Program-made: the position numbers and the translations under genes
The notes under the pieces: model-generated
What the model was told of the DNA's origin: nothing
What the model saw: only the letters and a program-made list of their open reading frames with translations
The model's database searches: none
In this document: positions 19,132 to 32,416 of the stretch, one piece after another
Position numbering within the stretch: position 1 is the first letter of the stretch
Layout: each line of letters starts with the position of its first letter
Origin: Streptomyces sp. XY006
GTDB taxonomy: Bacteria > Actinomycetota > Actinomycetes > Streptomycetales > Streptomycetaceae
Direction of reading: 5' to 3'
Length of the DNA: 64,000 bases
Assembly (NCBI RefSeq): GCF_002237655.1
Contig: NZ_NOKT01000010.1
Span: forward strand, 1 to 64,000

Positions 19132-19422
19132 ATGGCGTCGATAGGGCGCCCCGAGGTCCTCCAGGGCCGGAGGGCTTGGGGCTGGGGATCGCGGGGGGCT
19201 GCGCTGGGGCTCGGGGTGTTGTGGTGGTGGGCCGTGGTGCGGCTGGTGGTGACGCCCGGCGCGGGGGCGCTGGAGGCGACGGTGGCCGCCGGGGGGTGGG
19301 GGCTGAGCGTGCTGCCGGTGCACTGTGTCCCGAAGGGGCGGGCCGGCGGGGTGGTGGTCGGTGCGGGGCGGTTGCGGAAGGCTTTGGGGGTGGGGGTGCG
19401 GGGGGTGCTTCGACGGGGATGA
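19132..19422 (+). CDS. Small membrane protein, unknown
   Basis: I do not recognise this 96-residue protein. Residues about 22-43 (AALGLGVLWWWAVVRLVV) and about 47-64 form two hydrophobic segments, so it is probably a two-helix membrane protein. The C-terminal 30 residues are basic (GRLRKALGVGVRGVLRRG), which predicts a cytoplasmic tail. ATG 19132 follows GGAGGT by 7 bases, a good ribosome-binding site that supports translation. It is convergent with the SDR gene, with a heptamer repeat between the two stops. Confidence 0.6.
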   Translation: MASIGRPEVLQGRRAWGWGSRGAALGLGVLWWWAVVRLVVTPGAGALEATVAAGGWGLSVLPVHCVPKGRAGGVVVGAGRLRKALGVGVRGVLRRG

Positions 19423-19425
19423 TCT

Positions 19426-19530
19426 TTGCCTGTTGCCTGTTGCCTGTTGCCTGTTGCCTGTTGCCTGTTGCCTGTTGCCTGTTGCCTGTTGCCTGTCGCC
19501 TGTCGCCTGTCGGCTGATGGCTGTTGGCTG
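19426..19530. repeat. Heptanucleotide tandem repeat (TTGCCTG)15
   Basis: Ten perfect copies of TTGCCTG (19426-19495) are followed by five degenerate copies (TCGCCTG twice, TCGGCTG, ATGGCTG, TTGGCTG) up to 19530. The gradient from perfect to degenerate suggests ongoing slippage at the left end. The repeat starts 4 bases after the stop of the small membrane protein and ends 28 bases before the stop of the convergent SDR gene. It is therefore non-coding. Confidence 0.97.
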
Positions 19531-19558
19531 TTGTGGTGTGGGGCGCAGCGCTTGCGTG

Positions 19559-20323
19559 TCACCACGGCATTGCCACACCCCCGTTCGGGCGAATGATCTG
19601 GCCCGTGATGAAGGCCGACGCATCGGACGCCAGGTACAGGACCGCGTGGGAGACGTCCTCGGGCGAGCCGACCCGGCGCAGCGGTGACATACGGGTCATG
19701 GCGGACTCCGTACGGGCCTGGGTCTCGCCGTCGTGGCGGTCGGTCATCGGCGTACGGATCCAGCCCGGCGCGACCGCGTTGACGCGGATGCCGTGCCGGC
19801 CGACCTCCGTCGCGAGGGTCTTCGTCAGCTGGACCACCGCCGCCTTGGCCGCGCCGTAGCAGAGCAGCCCGGGGGCGCCGGTGTCGACGGCGCCCGACGC
19901 CATGGTGACGATGCTGCCCGGGGTGCCGCGCGCGATCATCAGGCGGGCCGCCTCCTGGCAGGCGTACAGCACGCCCTTGAAATTCACGGCGAGCACCCGG
20001 TCGAGGTCCTCGTCCCGGGTCTCCAGCACAGGGCTGCTGTGCATGATGCCGGCGACCGCGGCCAGGACGTCCAGGCGCGCGCAGGAGGTGACGGCCTGCC
20101 GCAGCCGGGCGCGGTCGGTGACGTCCAGGAGGTGGGTGCGGGCCGTGCCGCCGGTGTCCTCGATGAGGGTCGCCGTGGTGTGCAGGCCCTCGGCGTCGCG
20201 GTCCGCGCAGTGCACGGTGGCGCCCGCCTCGGCCAGCAGAACGGCGCTGGCGCGGCCGATGCCGCTCGCGGCGCCGGTGACGAACGCGGTGCGGCCGGTG
20301 AGGTCGTACGCCGTGACGGGCAT
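19559..20323 (-). CDS. Short-chain dehydrogenase/reductase
   Basis: The 254-residue classical SDR has TGAASGIG (nucleotide-binding turn, about 14-21), the AVAGI stabilising strand, catalytic Ser in MASGAV and the YGAAK dyad (Tyr/Lys near 150-154). Asp after the second strand (HCADRDAEG) predicts NAD rather than NADP preference. The substrate is unknown. The ATG is 6 bases after TACGGT on the minus strand (plus 20330-20335), suggesting its own leaderless promoter, although nei lies only 32 bp upstream on the same strand. The C-terminus GGVAMPW is typical of the family. Confidence 0.88.
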   Translation of the reverse strand: MPVTAYDLTGRTAFVTGAASGIGRASAVLLAEAGATVHCADRDAEGLHTTATLIEDTGGTARTHLLDVTDRARLRQAVTSCARLDVLAAVAGIMHSSPVLETRDEDLDRVLAVNFKGVLYACQEAARLMIARGTPGSIVTMASGAVDTGAPGLLCYGAAKAAVVQLTKTLATEVGRHGIRVNAVAPGWIRTPMTDRHDGETQARTESAMTRMSPLRRVGSPEDVSHAVLYLASDASAFITGQIIRPNGGVAMPW

Positions 20324-20355
20324 ACGGGGACCGTACGAGCGTTTCTGACGGGTCG

Positions 20356-21186
20356 TCAATTGGTCGTGTAGCGGCTGGGGCGCCGGGCGGGTGCCGGGGC
20401 CGGGCCCGGCTGGCAGACGGGGCACCAGTACGTGGGGCGCTCGCGGGAGCCGTCGCCCTGCTCGGCGACCCGGATCGGGGTACGGCAGCGCAGGCAGGGG
20501 CGGCGGGCCCGCCCGTACACGAAGAGGTCCTGGCCGCGGAGGCCCGTCGTGATGCGGACCGGGCGCTCGCGGTTGGCCTCCAGCAGCTTCTTGGCGAGCG
20601 CGGGCAGCTTGGCGGCGCGGTCGGCGGGCAGCTCACCCGCGGGGAGCCACGGGGTGACGCCCAGCAGGAAGCAGAGCTCGCTCTTGTAGACATTGCCGAT
20701 GCCGGCGAGGTTGCGCTGGTCGAGCAGGGCCTCGCCGAGTTCGCGGGCCGGGTCCTTGAGGACGTTGGCGAGGGCCCGGTCGGGATCCCAGTTCGGGCCG
20801 AGGAGGTCGGGTCCGAGGTGGCCGACCGCGCGGTCCTCGTCGGTGGTGCGCAGGAGTTCCAGGACGGGGAGGCGATAGCCGACGGCCGTGCGGTGGGTGG
20901 TGCCGAGGATCGCGCGGATCTGGTGTCCGGGGCCGCCGCTCCAGCGCTGGCCGTTCGCGTACACCTTCCAGGAGCCGTCCATCCGCAGGTGGGAGTGGAG
21001 CGTCAGACCGCCCTCGATGCGGGTGAGGAGGTGTTTGCCGCGCGGGGTGACGTCCAGGACCGTGCGGCCCGTGAGGTCGGCCGTGGCGAAGCGCGGCACC
21101 CTGAGGTCGCTGCGGGTCAGCACGTGGCCCGCGAGGGCGTCGTGCAACCGCTTCGCCGCCTGCCAGACCGTGTCTCCTTCGGGCAT
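20356..21186 (-). CDS. nei: Endonuclease VIII / Fpg-family DNA glycosylase
   Basis: The 276-residue base-excision repair glycosylase/AP lyase begins PEGDTVW, with the N-terminal Pro nucleophile and Glu3. The helix-two-turn-helix motif is visible in LLDQRNLAGIGNVYKSELCF (about 157-176). A C-terminal zinc finger is present (CLRCRTPIRV and YWCPVCQ, four cysteines). These features fit the actinobacterial Nei branch, which removes oxidised pyrimidines, rather than Fpg. The ATG is 6 bases from CACCCT on the minus strand, a possible leaderless start. It lies just downstream of the Lhr helicase gene (88-bp gap), a repair neighbourhood. Confidence 0.9.
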   Translation of the reverse strand: MPEGDTVWQAAKRLHDALAGHVLTRSDLRVPRFATADLTGRTVLDVTPRGKHLLTRIEGGLTLHSHLRMDGSWKVYANGQRWSGGPGHQIRAILGTTHRTAVGYRLPVLELLRTTDEDRAVGHLGPDLLGPNWDPDRALANVLKDPARELGEALLDQRNLAGIGNVYKSELCFLLGVTPWLPAGELPADRAAKLPALAKKLLEANRERPVRITTGLRGQDLFVYGRARRPCLRCRTPIRVAEQGDGSRERPTYWCPVCQPGPAPAPARRPSRYTTN

Positions 21187-21274
21187 GGGTCAAGGGTGGC
21201 ACGTCGGGCGGGCACACGGACGTGGGCCTTCCGGGGGCCGGCCCGCGAGGGTGCCGCATCCGGTGCGGCGGACG

Positions 21275-26356
<5,082 letters not shown>

Positions 26357-26447
26357 GCGTCCATCGTGCACCCCGGCACTGACAACGGGGGATCGCGGCA
26401 GGCCGGGCCCCCGTCCGGCACGCAGGCGGAGGCCGGACAATGGAGGG

Positions 26448-27278
26448 ATGAGTGAGCGCGCGCGGCACTGGCAGTACGAGGAACTGCCCGGAGTGGATCT
26501 GCTGCGAGCCCGGTACGTGCGCAAGACCTTTGTGCGGCACACGCACGAGAACTTCGTGATCGCCGCCATCGCGGACGGCGTGGAGGTCTTCCACCACGGC
26601 GGGGGCGACCAGTACGCCGGGGCGGGGGCCCTCGCGCTGGTGAACCCGGACACCCCGCACACCGGGCGGGCCGGCGTCCCCGAGGGGTGGCGCTACGGGG
26701 CCGTGTATCCGCCGGTGGACGTGGTGGCGGAGATCGCGGCCGAGACGACGGCCCTGCGCGGGACGCCTGCGTTCGTCAGCCCGGTGGTGGACGACCCGTA
26801 CGCCGTCGGGCTGGTGCACCAGGTGCTGCGGGCCGCCGACGAGGGCAACGCGCTGGCCGCCGACACCCTGCTGCGGGTCGCCGTGACCAGGCTGCTCCGG
26901 CTGAACGGCGGACCCATGCCCAGGCGGGCGGTGCGGACGGCCGGAGCCGGGATCGCGGCACGCGCGCGTGGTGTGCTGGAGGAGCGGATGGCACGGCCCC
27001 CGAGCCTGGAGCAGCTGGCGACCGACCTCGGGACCAGCCCCTTCGCGCTGCTGCGGGCCTTCCGGGACACCTACGGGATGCCGCCGCACGCCTGGCTCAC
27101 GGACGCCCGGGTGCGCAGGGCGCGGCGGCTGCTCGACGCGGGGACGCCGCCCTCGGAGGTGGCTCTGACCGTGGGATTCACCGACCAGCCGCACCTCAAC
27201 CGGCACTTCAGCCGGATCGTCGGAGTGCCTCCGGGCGCGTACCAGCGGGAGCGCAAGAACGTACAAGACCCGGCGTAG
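26448..27278 (+). CDS. AraC-family transcriptional regulator
   Basis: The 276-residue protein has an N-terminal cupin-like ligand domain (about 15-100; FVRHTHENFVIAAI and LALVNPDTPHTG), and two C-terminal helix-turn-helices (about 170-270; LEQLATDLGTSPFALLRAF and VALTVGFTDQPHLNRHFSRI). It sits 23 bp upstream of azlCD in the same direction and is its probable regulator. This AraC-AzlC-AzlD arrangement is common in actinobacteria. The ATG directly follows GGAGGG with no spacer, while GACAAT six bases upstream fits a leaderless -10, so the GGAGGG may be coincidental. It is divergent from lhr. Confidence 0.9.
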   Translation: MSERARHWQYEELPGVDLLRARYVRKTFVRHTHENFVIAAIADGVEVFHHGGGDQYAGAGALALVNPDTPHTGRAGVPEGWRYGAVYPPVDVVAEIAAETTALRGTPAFVSPVVDDPYAVGLVHQVLRAADEGNALAADTLLRVAVTRLLRLNGGPMPRRAVRTAGAGIAARARGVLEERMARPPSLEQLATDLGTSPFALLRAFRDTYGMPPHAWLTDARVRRARRLLDAGTPPSEVALTVGFTDQPHLNRHFSRIVGVPPGAYQRERKNVQDPA

Positions 27279-27301
27279 CGGCCGGCCGTAGTTTTCAGGG
27301 T

Positions 27302-28024
27302 GTGGCAGAAACGACAGCTCTCAAGGATGCAGGGACCGGCGGGAAACCGGACCGGGCCGTCATACGGGACGCCCTGGGGGTCGGGGTGGCCGTCGGGCTC
27401 TCCGGGTTCGCCTTCGGGGTGACGTCCGCCGGGAGCGGACTCACGCTGTGGCAGACCTGCGCGCTCAGTCTCCTCGTGTTCACCGGTGCCTCGCAGTTCG
27501 CCCTGGTCGGGGCCCTGGCGGGCGGGGGCAGTCCGTTCACGGCCGCCGCGGGGGCGTTCTTCCTGGGCGTGCGGAACGCCTTCTACGGCCTGCGGCTGTC
27601 GCAGGTGCTGGCCCTCCCGCGCGCGGTGCGGCCGTTCGCCGCCCAGTGGGTGATCGACGAGACGGCCGCCGTTGCCCTGGCCCAGCCCACGCGCCGCACC
27701 GCCCGGATCGGCTTCTGGGTGACCGGACTGACCCTGTACGTGCTGTGGAACCTCACCACGCTGCTCGGTGCCCTGGGCGCCGAGGCCATCGGGGACACCG
27801 ACGCCTGGGGCCTGGACGCCGCGGGACCCGCCGTGTTCCTCGCACTGCTCGCGCCCATGCTGAAGACCGGCACCGAGCGGGCCGCCGCCGGGCTCGCCGT
27901 GCTGCTGGGGCTCGGCCTGCTGCCCGTCCTGCCCGCCGGGGTGCCGGTGCTGCTGGCGGCGCTGGCGGCACCCGTCGTGCTGTGGGCCGAGGGCCGGCGC
28001 CGGGGACAGGGGGCCGGACGATGA
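27302..28024 (+). CDS. azlC: AzlC family branched-chain amino acid exporter subunit
   Basis: The 240-residue membrane protein has about seven to eight helices. It is the large subunit of the AzlCD/BrnFE-type exporter for branched-chain amino acids and analogues. Family blocks include SGFAFGVTSAGSGLTLWQT (about 31-49), FTGASQFALVG, and FFLGVRNAFYGLRLSQ. The GTG start lies 7 bases after TAGTTT, a possible own promoter; no good ribosome-binding site is present. Its stop overlaps the azlD ATG (ATGA), so the two subunits are coupled. Confidence 0.9.
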   Translation: MAETTALKDAGTGGKPDRAVIRDALGVGVAVGLSGFAFGVTSAGSGLTLWQTCALSLLVFTGASQFALVGALAGGGSPFTAAAGAFFLGVRNAFYGLRLSQVLALPRAVRPFAAQWVIDETAAVALAQPTRRTARIGFWVTGLTLYVLWNLTTLLGALGAEAIGDTDAWGLDAAGPAVFLALLAPMLKTGTERAAAGLAVLLGLGLLPVLPAGVPVLLAALAAPVVLWAEGRRRGQGAGR

Positions 28025-28329
28025 ACGTCTGGATCGCCATCGGGGTGACCGTCCTCGGCTGCTACGCCGTCAAGCTGGCCGGGCTGCTGGTGCCCGCGGG
28101 CGCCCTGGAGCGGCCCGTCGTCAAGCGCCTGGCCGCGCTGCTGCCGGTGGCGCTGCTCGCGGCGCTCACGGCCCAGCAGACCTTCGCCGACGGACAGACG
28201 CTGGTGCTGGACGCGCGGGCCGCCGGGCTCGGTGCGGCCGCCGTGGCGCTGCTGCTGCGGGCACCCTTCCTGCTCGTCGTCGCGGCGGCCGTGGTGGTCA
28301 CCGCGGGAGTGCGGGCCCTGGGGGCGTGA
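28021..28329 (+). CDS. azlD: AzlD family small exporter subunit
   Basis: The 102-residue membrane protein has four hydrophobic segments and is the small partner of AzlC. Recognisable AzlD features are the N-terminal WIAIGVTVLGCYAVKLAGLL, the LLPVALLAALTAQQTF segment and a hydrophobic C-terminus. It overlaps azlC by 4 bases. Its TGA (28327-28329) abuts the reverse-complement stop TCA (28330-28332) of the convergent gene with no base between. Confidence 0.9.
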   Translation: MNVWIAIGVTVLGCYAVKLAGLLVPAGALERPVVKRLAALLPVALLAALTAQQTFADGQTLVLDARAAGLGAAAVALLLRAPFLLVVAAAVVVTAGVRALGA

Positions 28330-29277
28330 TCAGCCGATGGCCCGGTCGTACGCGCCGAGGGTGCGCAGGGCCTCGATCGTCACCATCGGACGGGCCTCCA
28401 GCGCGGGCGCCGGGGCCCACCGGCGCCACCGGACCGGCCAGCCGCCGTCCTCCTCCTGCTGGGCCGCGAGGTGGTCCAGGGAGCGGGCCATCTCGTCGTC
28501 CGTGAACCACGCGCGCGCGAGGGAGCCCGGTGTCCGCGCGTAGTCGTACGGGAAGTGGTGCTCTCCCGGGGCGTAGCCGGGGGAGACCGGGTACGCGTCC
28601 AGACGGTCGGGGTCGAGCGCGGCGAGGCCCTGCGCGCGCACCAGACGGCCCAGGCGGTCGGCGGCGGCCTCCGCGCGCGGGCGGTCGGGAACGGCGTCCA
28701 GGAAGGCCACGGCCGCCTCGATCTCGTACGGGTGCGACTTCTCCAGGGACTCGACCGCCTGCCAGCAGAAGTCCGTGGCCCGGAACATCCACGCGTGCCA
28801 CACCTCGTTGCGGTGCAGCAGCCCCACCACCGGACCGGTGGCCAGCAGCTCGCTGGGCGGGTCGGCAACGACCGGCACGAACGGGGCCGTGGGGTAGCCG
28901 CGCTGCTCGGGACGGACCGCCGGCAGCGCGCCGTCCGCCGTCGAGACGGACGTCAGGTAGCGGCACATGCGCTCCACCCGCTGCCCCGCGCACCGCCCGA
29001 CGGCGTCCAGGACGCCCAGGGCGCGGGCGGTGTGCAGCGGCTGGCTGACCGGACCGCGCAGGTCGGGCTCCAGGGCGTGGCCGTAACCGCCGTCCGGGTT
29101 GCGATAGGCGTCCAGGGCCGTCTCCACCGGGTCGGCGGGACCGCCGCGGAAGTGGTGGGCGAAGAGGTGTTGCTCCAGCACGCGCGCGGTGAGCCAGACG
29201 AAGTGTTCGGCGCGCGCCACCGGAGTGTGCGGCGGCGGGGGCGTCGGGGGCTGTGCGGATGCTCCTGTTTCGGCCAT
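28330..29277 (-). CDS. Alpha/alpha-toroid (prenyltransferase/terpene-cyclase-like) protein
   Basis: The 315-residue soluble protein has repeated helical segments and two QW-like elements, NPDGGYGHALEPDL (about 59-72) and EEDGGWPVRWRRW (about 280-292). These are typical of the prenyltransferase/squalene-cyclase toroid superfamily. The acidic DxDD catalytic motif of class II cyclases is not visible, so enzymatic activity is uncertain. The first 20 residues are Pro-rich. The ATG is 7 bases after TACGGT on the minus strand, so the mRNA is probably leaderless. It is convergent with azlD and divergent from the DUF3046 gene; its biological role is unknown. Confidence 0.75.
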   Translation of the reverse strand: MAETGASAQPPTPPPPHTPVARAEHFVWLTARVLEQHLFAHHFRGGPADPVETALDAYRNPDGGYGHALEPDLRGPVSQPLHTARALGVLDAVGRCAGQRVERMCRYLTSVSTADGALPAVRPEQRGYPTAPFVPVVADPPSELLATGPVVGLLHRNEVWHAWMFRATDFCWQAVESLEKSHPYEIEAAVAFLDAVPDRPRAEAAADRLGRLVRAQGLAALDPDRLDAYPVSPGYAPGEHHFPYDYARTPGSLARAWFTDDEMARSLDHLAAQQEEDGGWPVRWRRWAPAPALEARPMVTIEALRTLGAYDRAIG

Positions 29278-29357
29278 GGCACCGACCGTAGGGCGCGAAG
29301 GGGTGCGCGCAGGCGGTCCCGGCTCAGGCCCACCCCCAGGGGCGGGATACTGGAGTC

Positions 29358-29552
29358 ATGCGGTTGACGGTCTTCTGGCAGCGGATGGCGGAGTACTTCG
29401 GTCCGGGGTACGCCGACACCTTCGCGCGCGACCACGTGATGTCGGAGCTCGGCGGGCGCACGGTGAACGAGGCGCTGGACTCCGGCTGGGACGCCAAGGA
29501 CGTCTGGCAGGTGGTCTGCTCGGTGATGGACGTGCCCCGGGAGAAGCGCTGA
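29358..29552 (+). CDS. DUF3046 family protein
   Basis: The 64-residue protein matches the actinobacterial DUF3046 family, which is often found near recA/recX. Conserved features are MRLTVFWQRM at the start, FARDHVMSELGGRTVNEAL and the WQVVCSVMDVP end. It is small, soluble and probably helical; function unknown. GATACT lies six bases upstream of the ATG, possibly a leaderless promoter, although GGAGTC also precedes it. The next gene is the AI-2E permease. Confidence 0.85.
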   Translation: MRLTVFWQRMAEYFGPGYADTFARDHVMSELGGRTVNEALDSGWDAKDVWQVVCSVMDVPREKR

Positions 29553-29641
29553 CCCCTGCCGGCGGGCTCCGGGTTCGCCGGCCGGTCACGAAGATCGCAG
29601 GCGGGCAGACGGCTGTCGGTGGCGTGGGCGAGACTTGGTCC

Positions 29642-30910
29642 GTGGCACCCACTGACGAGACCGGGCAGGCAGCCCAGCAGGCACCCCCGTTCGGTACGAC
29701 GCCGCCCGCCCGGCCCCCCGCCGGCGGGGCCGCCGGACCGAACGGCCGCATGCCGCGCTGGCTGCCGCGCGCCATGGTGCTCGCGCTCGCCCTCGTCGCC
29801 GTCTTCCAGCTCGGCAGCTGGGCGTTCCACCAGCTCACCGGGCTGCTGATCAACGTTCTCATCGCGTTCTTCCTGGCCCTCGCCATCGAGCCCGCGGTGA
29901 GCTGGATGGCCTCGCGCGGCCTGCGCCGGGGCTTCGCCGCGTTCATCGTCTTCATCGGCGTGCTGATCGTGGCCGCGGGCTTCGTCACGCTCCTCGGGTC
30001 CATGCTCGCCGGACAGATCATCAAGATGGTCGAGGGGTTCCCGGACTACCTCGACTCCGTCATCAACTGGGTCAACGCCCACTTCAAGACCGACCTCAAG
30101 CGCGTCGACATACAGGAAGGACTGCTCCGCTCCGACTGGCTGCGCAACTACGTGCAGAACAGCGCCACGGGCGTCCTCGACGTCTCCGCGCAGGTCATCG
30201 GCGGCCTGTTCCAGCTGCTGACGGTCGCGCTGTTCTCGTTCTACTTCGCCGCCGACGGCCCCCGGCTGCGCCGCACCATCTGCTCCGTCCTGCCGCCCGC
30301 CCGGCAGGCCGAGGTGCTGCGCGCGTGGGAGATCGCCGTGAACAAGACCGGCGGCTACCTGTACTCGCGCGGCCTGATGGCGCTGATCTCCGGCGTGGCC
30401 CACTTCGTGCTGCTCCAGATACTCGGCGTGCCCTACGCGCCCGTGCTCGCCGTGTGGGTGGGCCTGGTGTCGCAGTTCATTCCCACCATCGGCACGTATC
30501 TCGCGGGTGCGCTGCCCATGCTGATCGCGTTCACCGTCGACCCCTGGTACGCGCTGTGGGTGCTGATCTTCGTCGTCGTCTACCAGCAGTTCGAGAACTA
30601 CGTGCTGCAGCCCAAGCTCACCTCGAAGACCGTCGACATCCACCCCGCGGTCGCCTTCGGCTCGGTCATCGCGGGCACCGCGCTCCTCGGCGCCGTCGGC
30701 GCGCTGATCGCCATCCCCGCCATCGCCACCCTCCAGGCGTTCCTGGGGGCGTACGTGAAGCGTTACGCCGTCACGGACGACCCCCGGGTCCACGGGCACC
30801 GACGGGGCGACGGCCCGAGCCTGCTCACCCGCGCGCGGGGACTGTGGGCGGCGCGACGGCCGGCGGAGCGGCGGCCCACGGACGAGGGCCCCGGGCAGGA
30901 CGGCACCTGA
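29642..30910 (+). CDS. AI-2E family transporter (PerM/TqsA-like)
   Basis: The 422-residue membrane protein has about eight helices and the family signatures LFSFYFAADGPRLRR, FIPTIGTYLAGALPMLIAF and YQQFENYVLQPKL. The superfamily includes TqsA (autoinducer-2 export) and PerM-like sodium/proton antiporters; the substrate cannot be assigned. The N-terminal 40 residues are Pro/Gly-rich and the C-terminal 55 are basic, both probably cytoplasmic. The GTG start is inferred from GAGACT 6 bases upstream (leaderless type); the frame is open further upstream. A GC palindrome 30 bases after the stop may terminate it. Confidence 0.85.
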   Translation: MAPTDETGQAAQQAPPFGTTPPARPPAGGAAGPNGRMPRWLPRAMVLALALVAVFQLGSWAFHQLTGLLINVLIAFFLALAIEPAVSWMASRGLRRGFAAFIVFIGVLIVAAGFVTLLGSMLAGQIIKMVEGFPDYLDSVINWVNAHFKTDLKRVDIQEGLLRSDWLRNYVQNSATGVLDVSAQVIGGLFQLLTVALFSFYFAADGPRLRRTICSVLPPARQAEVLRAWEIAVNKTGGYLYSRGLMALISGVAHFVLLQILGVPYAPVLAVWVGLVSQFIPTIGTYLAGALPMLIAFTVDPWYALWVLIFVVVYQQFENYVLQPKLTSKTVDIHPAVAFGSVIAGTALLGAVGALIAIPAIATLQAFLGAYVKRYAVTDDPRVHGHRRGDGPSLLTRARGLWAARRPAERRPTDEGPGQDGT

Positions 30911-30940
30911 GCCACCGGATGCCGTCGGTCCCGCCGGTCC

Positions 30941-30962
30941 CTGCCGGGCCGCGGCCCGGCAG
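30941..30962 (+). terminator. GC-rich palindrome after the AI-2E gene
   Basis: An 11+11 bp perfect palindrome (CTGCCGGGCCG and its complement) starts 30 bases after the stop. It can form a strong hairpin but has no T tract, so the terminator call is tentative. Confidence 0.5.
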
Positions 30963-31097
30963 CCCGGAGCAGGCTCTCCCGTTCGTCGGAACGGAGCGGT
31001 CCGTCGAGCGGCGTCCCTACGGGGGGATGGTCCTCCGGCTCGGCCGGCTCGGCCAGCTCGGCCCTGGATCGTGAGCCGTGGGTGCCGCGTGGTGCGC

Positions 31098-31124
31098 TTG
31101 ACACGAAAATCGAACATCCATTCT
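31098..31124 (+). promoter_or_regulatory. recA promoter 1 with SOS (LexA) box
   Basis: TTGACA (31098-31103) and CATTCT (31119-31124) form a promoter with a 15-bp spacer. GAACATCCATTC at 31112-31123 overlaps the -10. This element is the degenerate Gram-positive-type LexA (Cheo) box that, from memory, is described upstream of Streptomyces recA (consensus GAAC-N4-GTTC). It predicts LexA repression relieved by DNA damage. Confidence 0.72.
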
Positions 31125-31222
31125 CATGGGGGCACCGGCCAGGCTCAACGGCGGGCGTTTCGACGTAGTTTGGGTGGAGAAGTGCCCGAGTTATCCACAG
31201 GCCGGACGTGCGTCGAGGCGCA

Positions 31223-31245
31223 TTGTCAGTGGCAGGCGTTAGCGT
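31223..31245 (+). promoter_or_regulatory. recA promoter 2, RecA-NDp (PafBC-type) motif
   Basis: TTGTCAGTG (31223-31231), an 8-base spacer and TAGCGT (31240-31245) match the RecA-independent damage promoter motif TTGTCAGTG-N8-TA-N3-T. In mycobacteria this motif is activated by PafBC. It lies 43 bases upstream of the recA ATG. Confidence 0.85.
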
Positions 31246-31288
31246 CTTTGACGTGAAGCGATCGACTCAAGCAAATCGGGTGGAACCC

Positions 31289-32413
31289 ATGGCAGGAACC
31301 GACCGCGAGAAGGCCCTGGATGCCGCGCTCGCACAGATTGAACGGCAATTCGGCAAGGGCGCGGTCATGCGCATGGGCGACCGGACCCAGGAGCCCATCG
31401 AGGTCATCTCGACCGGATCCACCGCCCTGGACGTGGCCCTCGGCGTGGGCGGCCTGCCCCGCGGCCGCGTCGTGGAGATCTACGGACCGGAGTCCTCCGG
31501 TAAGACCACCCTGACCCTCCACGCGGTGGCGAACGCGCAGAAGGCCGGCGGCCAGGTCGCCTTCGTCGACGCGGAGCACGCCCTCGACCCCGAGTACGCG
31601 AAGAAGCTCGGCGTCGACATCGACAACCTCATCCTCTCCCAGCCGGACAACGGCGAGCAGGCCCTGGAGATCGTGGACATGCTGGTCCGCTCCGGCGCCC
31701 TCGACCTCATCGTGATCGACTCCGTCGCCGCGCTCGTCCCGCGCGCGGAGATCGAGGGCGAGATGGGCGACAGCCACGTGGGTCTGCAGGCCCGTCTGAT
31801 GAGCCAGGCCCTGCGGAAGATCACCAGCGCGCTCAACCAGTCCAAGACCACCGCCATCTTCATCAACCAGCTCCGCGAGAAGATCGGTGTGATGTTCGGC
31901 TCCCCGGAGACCACGACCGGTGGCCGGGCCCTGAAGTTCTACGCCTCGGTGCGCATCGACATCCGCCGCATCGAGACCCTGAAGGACGGCACGGAGGCGG
32001 TCGGCAACCGCACCCGCTGCAAGGTCGTCAAGAACAAGGTCGCGCCGCCCTTCAAGCAGGCCGAGTTCGACATCCTCTACGGCCAGGGCATCAGCCGCGA
32101 GGGCGGCCTGATCGACATGGGCGTGGAGCACGGCTTCGTCCGCAAGGCCGGCGCCTGGTACACGTACGAGGGCGACCAGCTCGGCCAGGGCAAGGAGAAC
32201 GCGCGCAACTTCCTCAAGGACAACCCCGACCTGGCCAACGAGATCGAGAAGAAGATCAAGGAGAAGCTGGGCGTCGGCGTGCGTCCGGAGGAGCCGGCCG
32301 CCCCGTCGGGCACGGACGCCGCGGCCTCCGCTCCCACCGACGCGGCCCCGGCCGTCCCCGCCCCGGCAGCGGCCAAGGCCACCAAGTCCAAGGCCGCCGC
32401 AGCCAAGAGCTGA
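31289..32413 (+). CDS. recA: Recombinase RecA
   Basis: The 374-residue protein has Walker [10 protein letters not shown] (about 68-76), [10 protein letters not shown] (Walker B), the L1/L2 DNA-binding loops and the [12 protein letters not shown] subunit-interface segment, all intact. It catalyses strand exchange and LexA self-cleavage. The C-terminal 50 residues are Ala/Pro/Lys-rich, the long tail seen in Streptomyces RecA. ATG 31289 is preceded by GGGTGG at 5 bases. Two damage-responsive promoters lie upstream. recX begins 3 bases after the stop, so the pair is an operon. Confidence 0.98.
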   Translation: MAGTDREKALDAALAQIERQFGKGAVMRMGDRTQEPIEVISTGSTALDVALGVGGLPRGRVVEIYGPESSGKTTLTLHAVANAQKAGGQVAFVDAEHALDPEYAKKLGVDIDNLILSQPDNGEQALEIVDMLVRSGALDLIVIDSVAALVPRAEIEGEMGDSHVGLQARLMSQALRKITSALNQSKTTAIFINQLREKIGVMFGSPETTTGGRALKFYASVRIDIRRIETLKDGTEAVGNRTRCKVVKNKVAPPFKQAEFDILYGQGISREGGLIDMGVEHGFVRKAGAWYTYEGDQLGQGKENARNFLKDNPDLANEIEKKIKEKLGVGVRPEEPAAPSGTDAAASAPTDAAPAVPAPAAAKATKSKAAAAKS

Positions 32414-32416
32414 CCC

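Larger units (their letters stand above)
30911..31288 (+). other. recA upstream region
   Basis: This 378-bp non-coding stretch contains a GC palindrome after the AI-2E gene, and short tandem copies of GGCTCGGCC around 31035-31065. It also contains a TTGACA promoter with an SOS-box-like element (31098-31124) and a RecA-NDp promoter (31223-31245). I see no gene in it. Confidence 0.8.

Noticed and set aside
19426..19530. Heptamer array as a coding phase-variation switch
   Set aside because: It lies between two stop codons and outside both promoters, so slippage cannot shift a reading frame.
18906..20693. Minus-strand 595-residue frame through the heptamer repeat
   Set aside because: It joins unrelated shadows of dps, the repeat and the SDR. 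The peptide is repeat-derived (TGNRQQA-type) and has no start signal.
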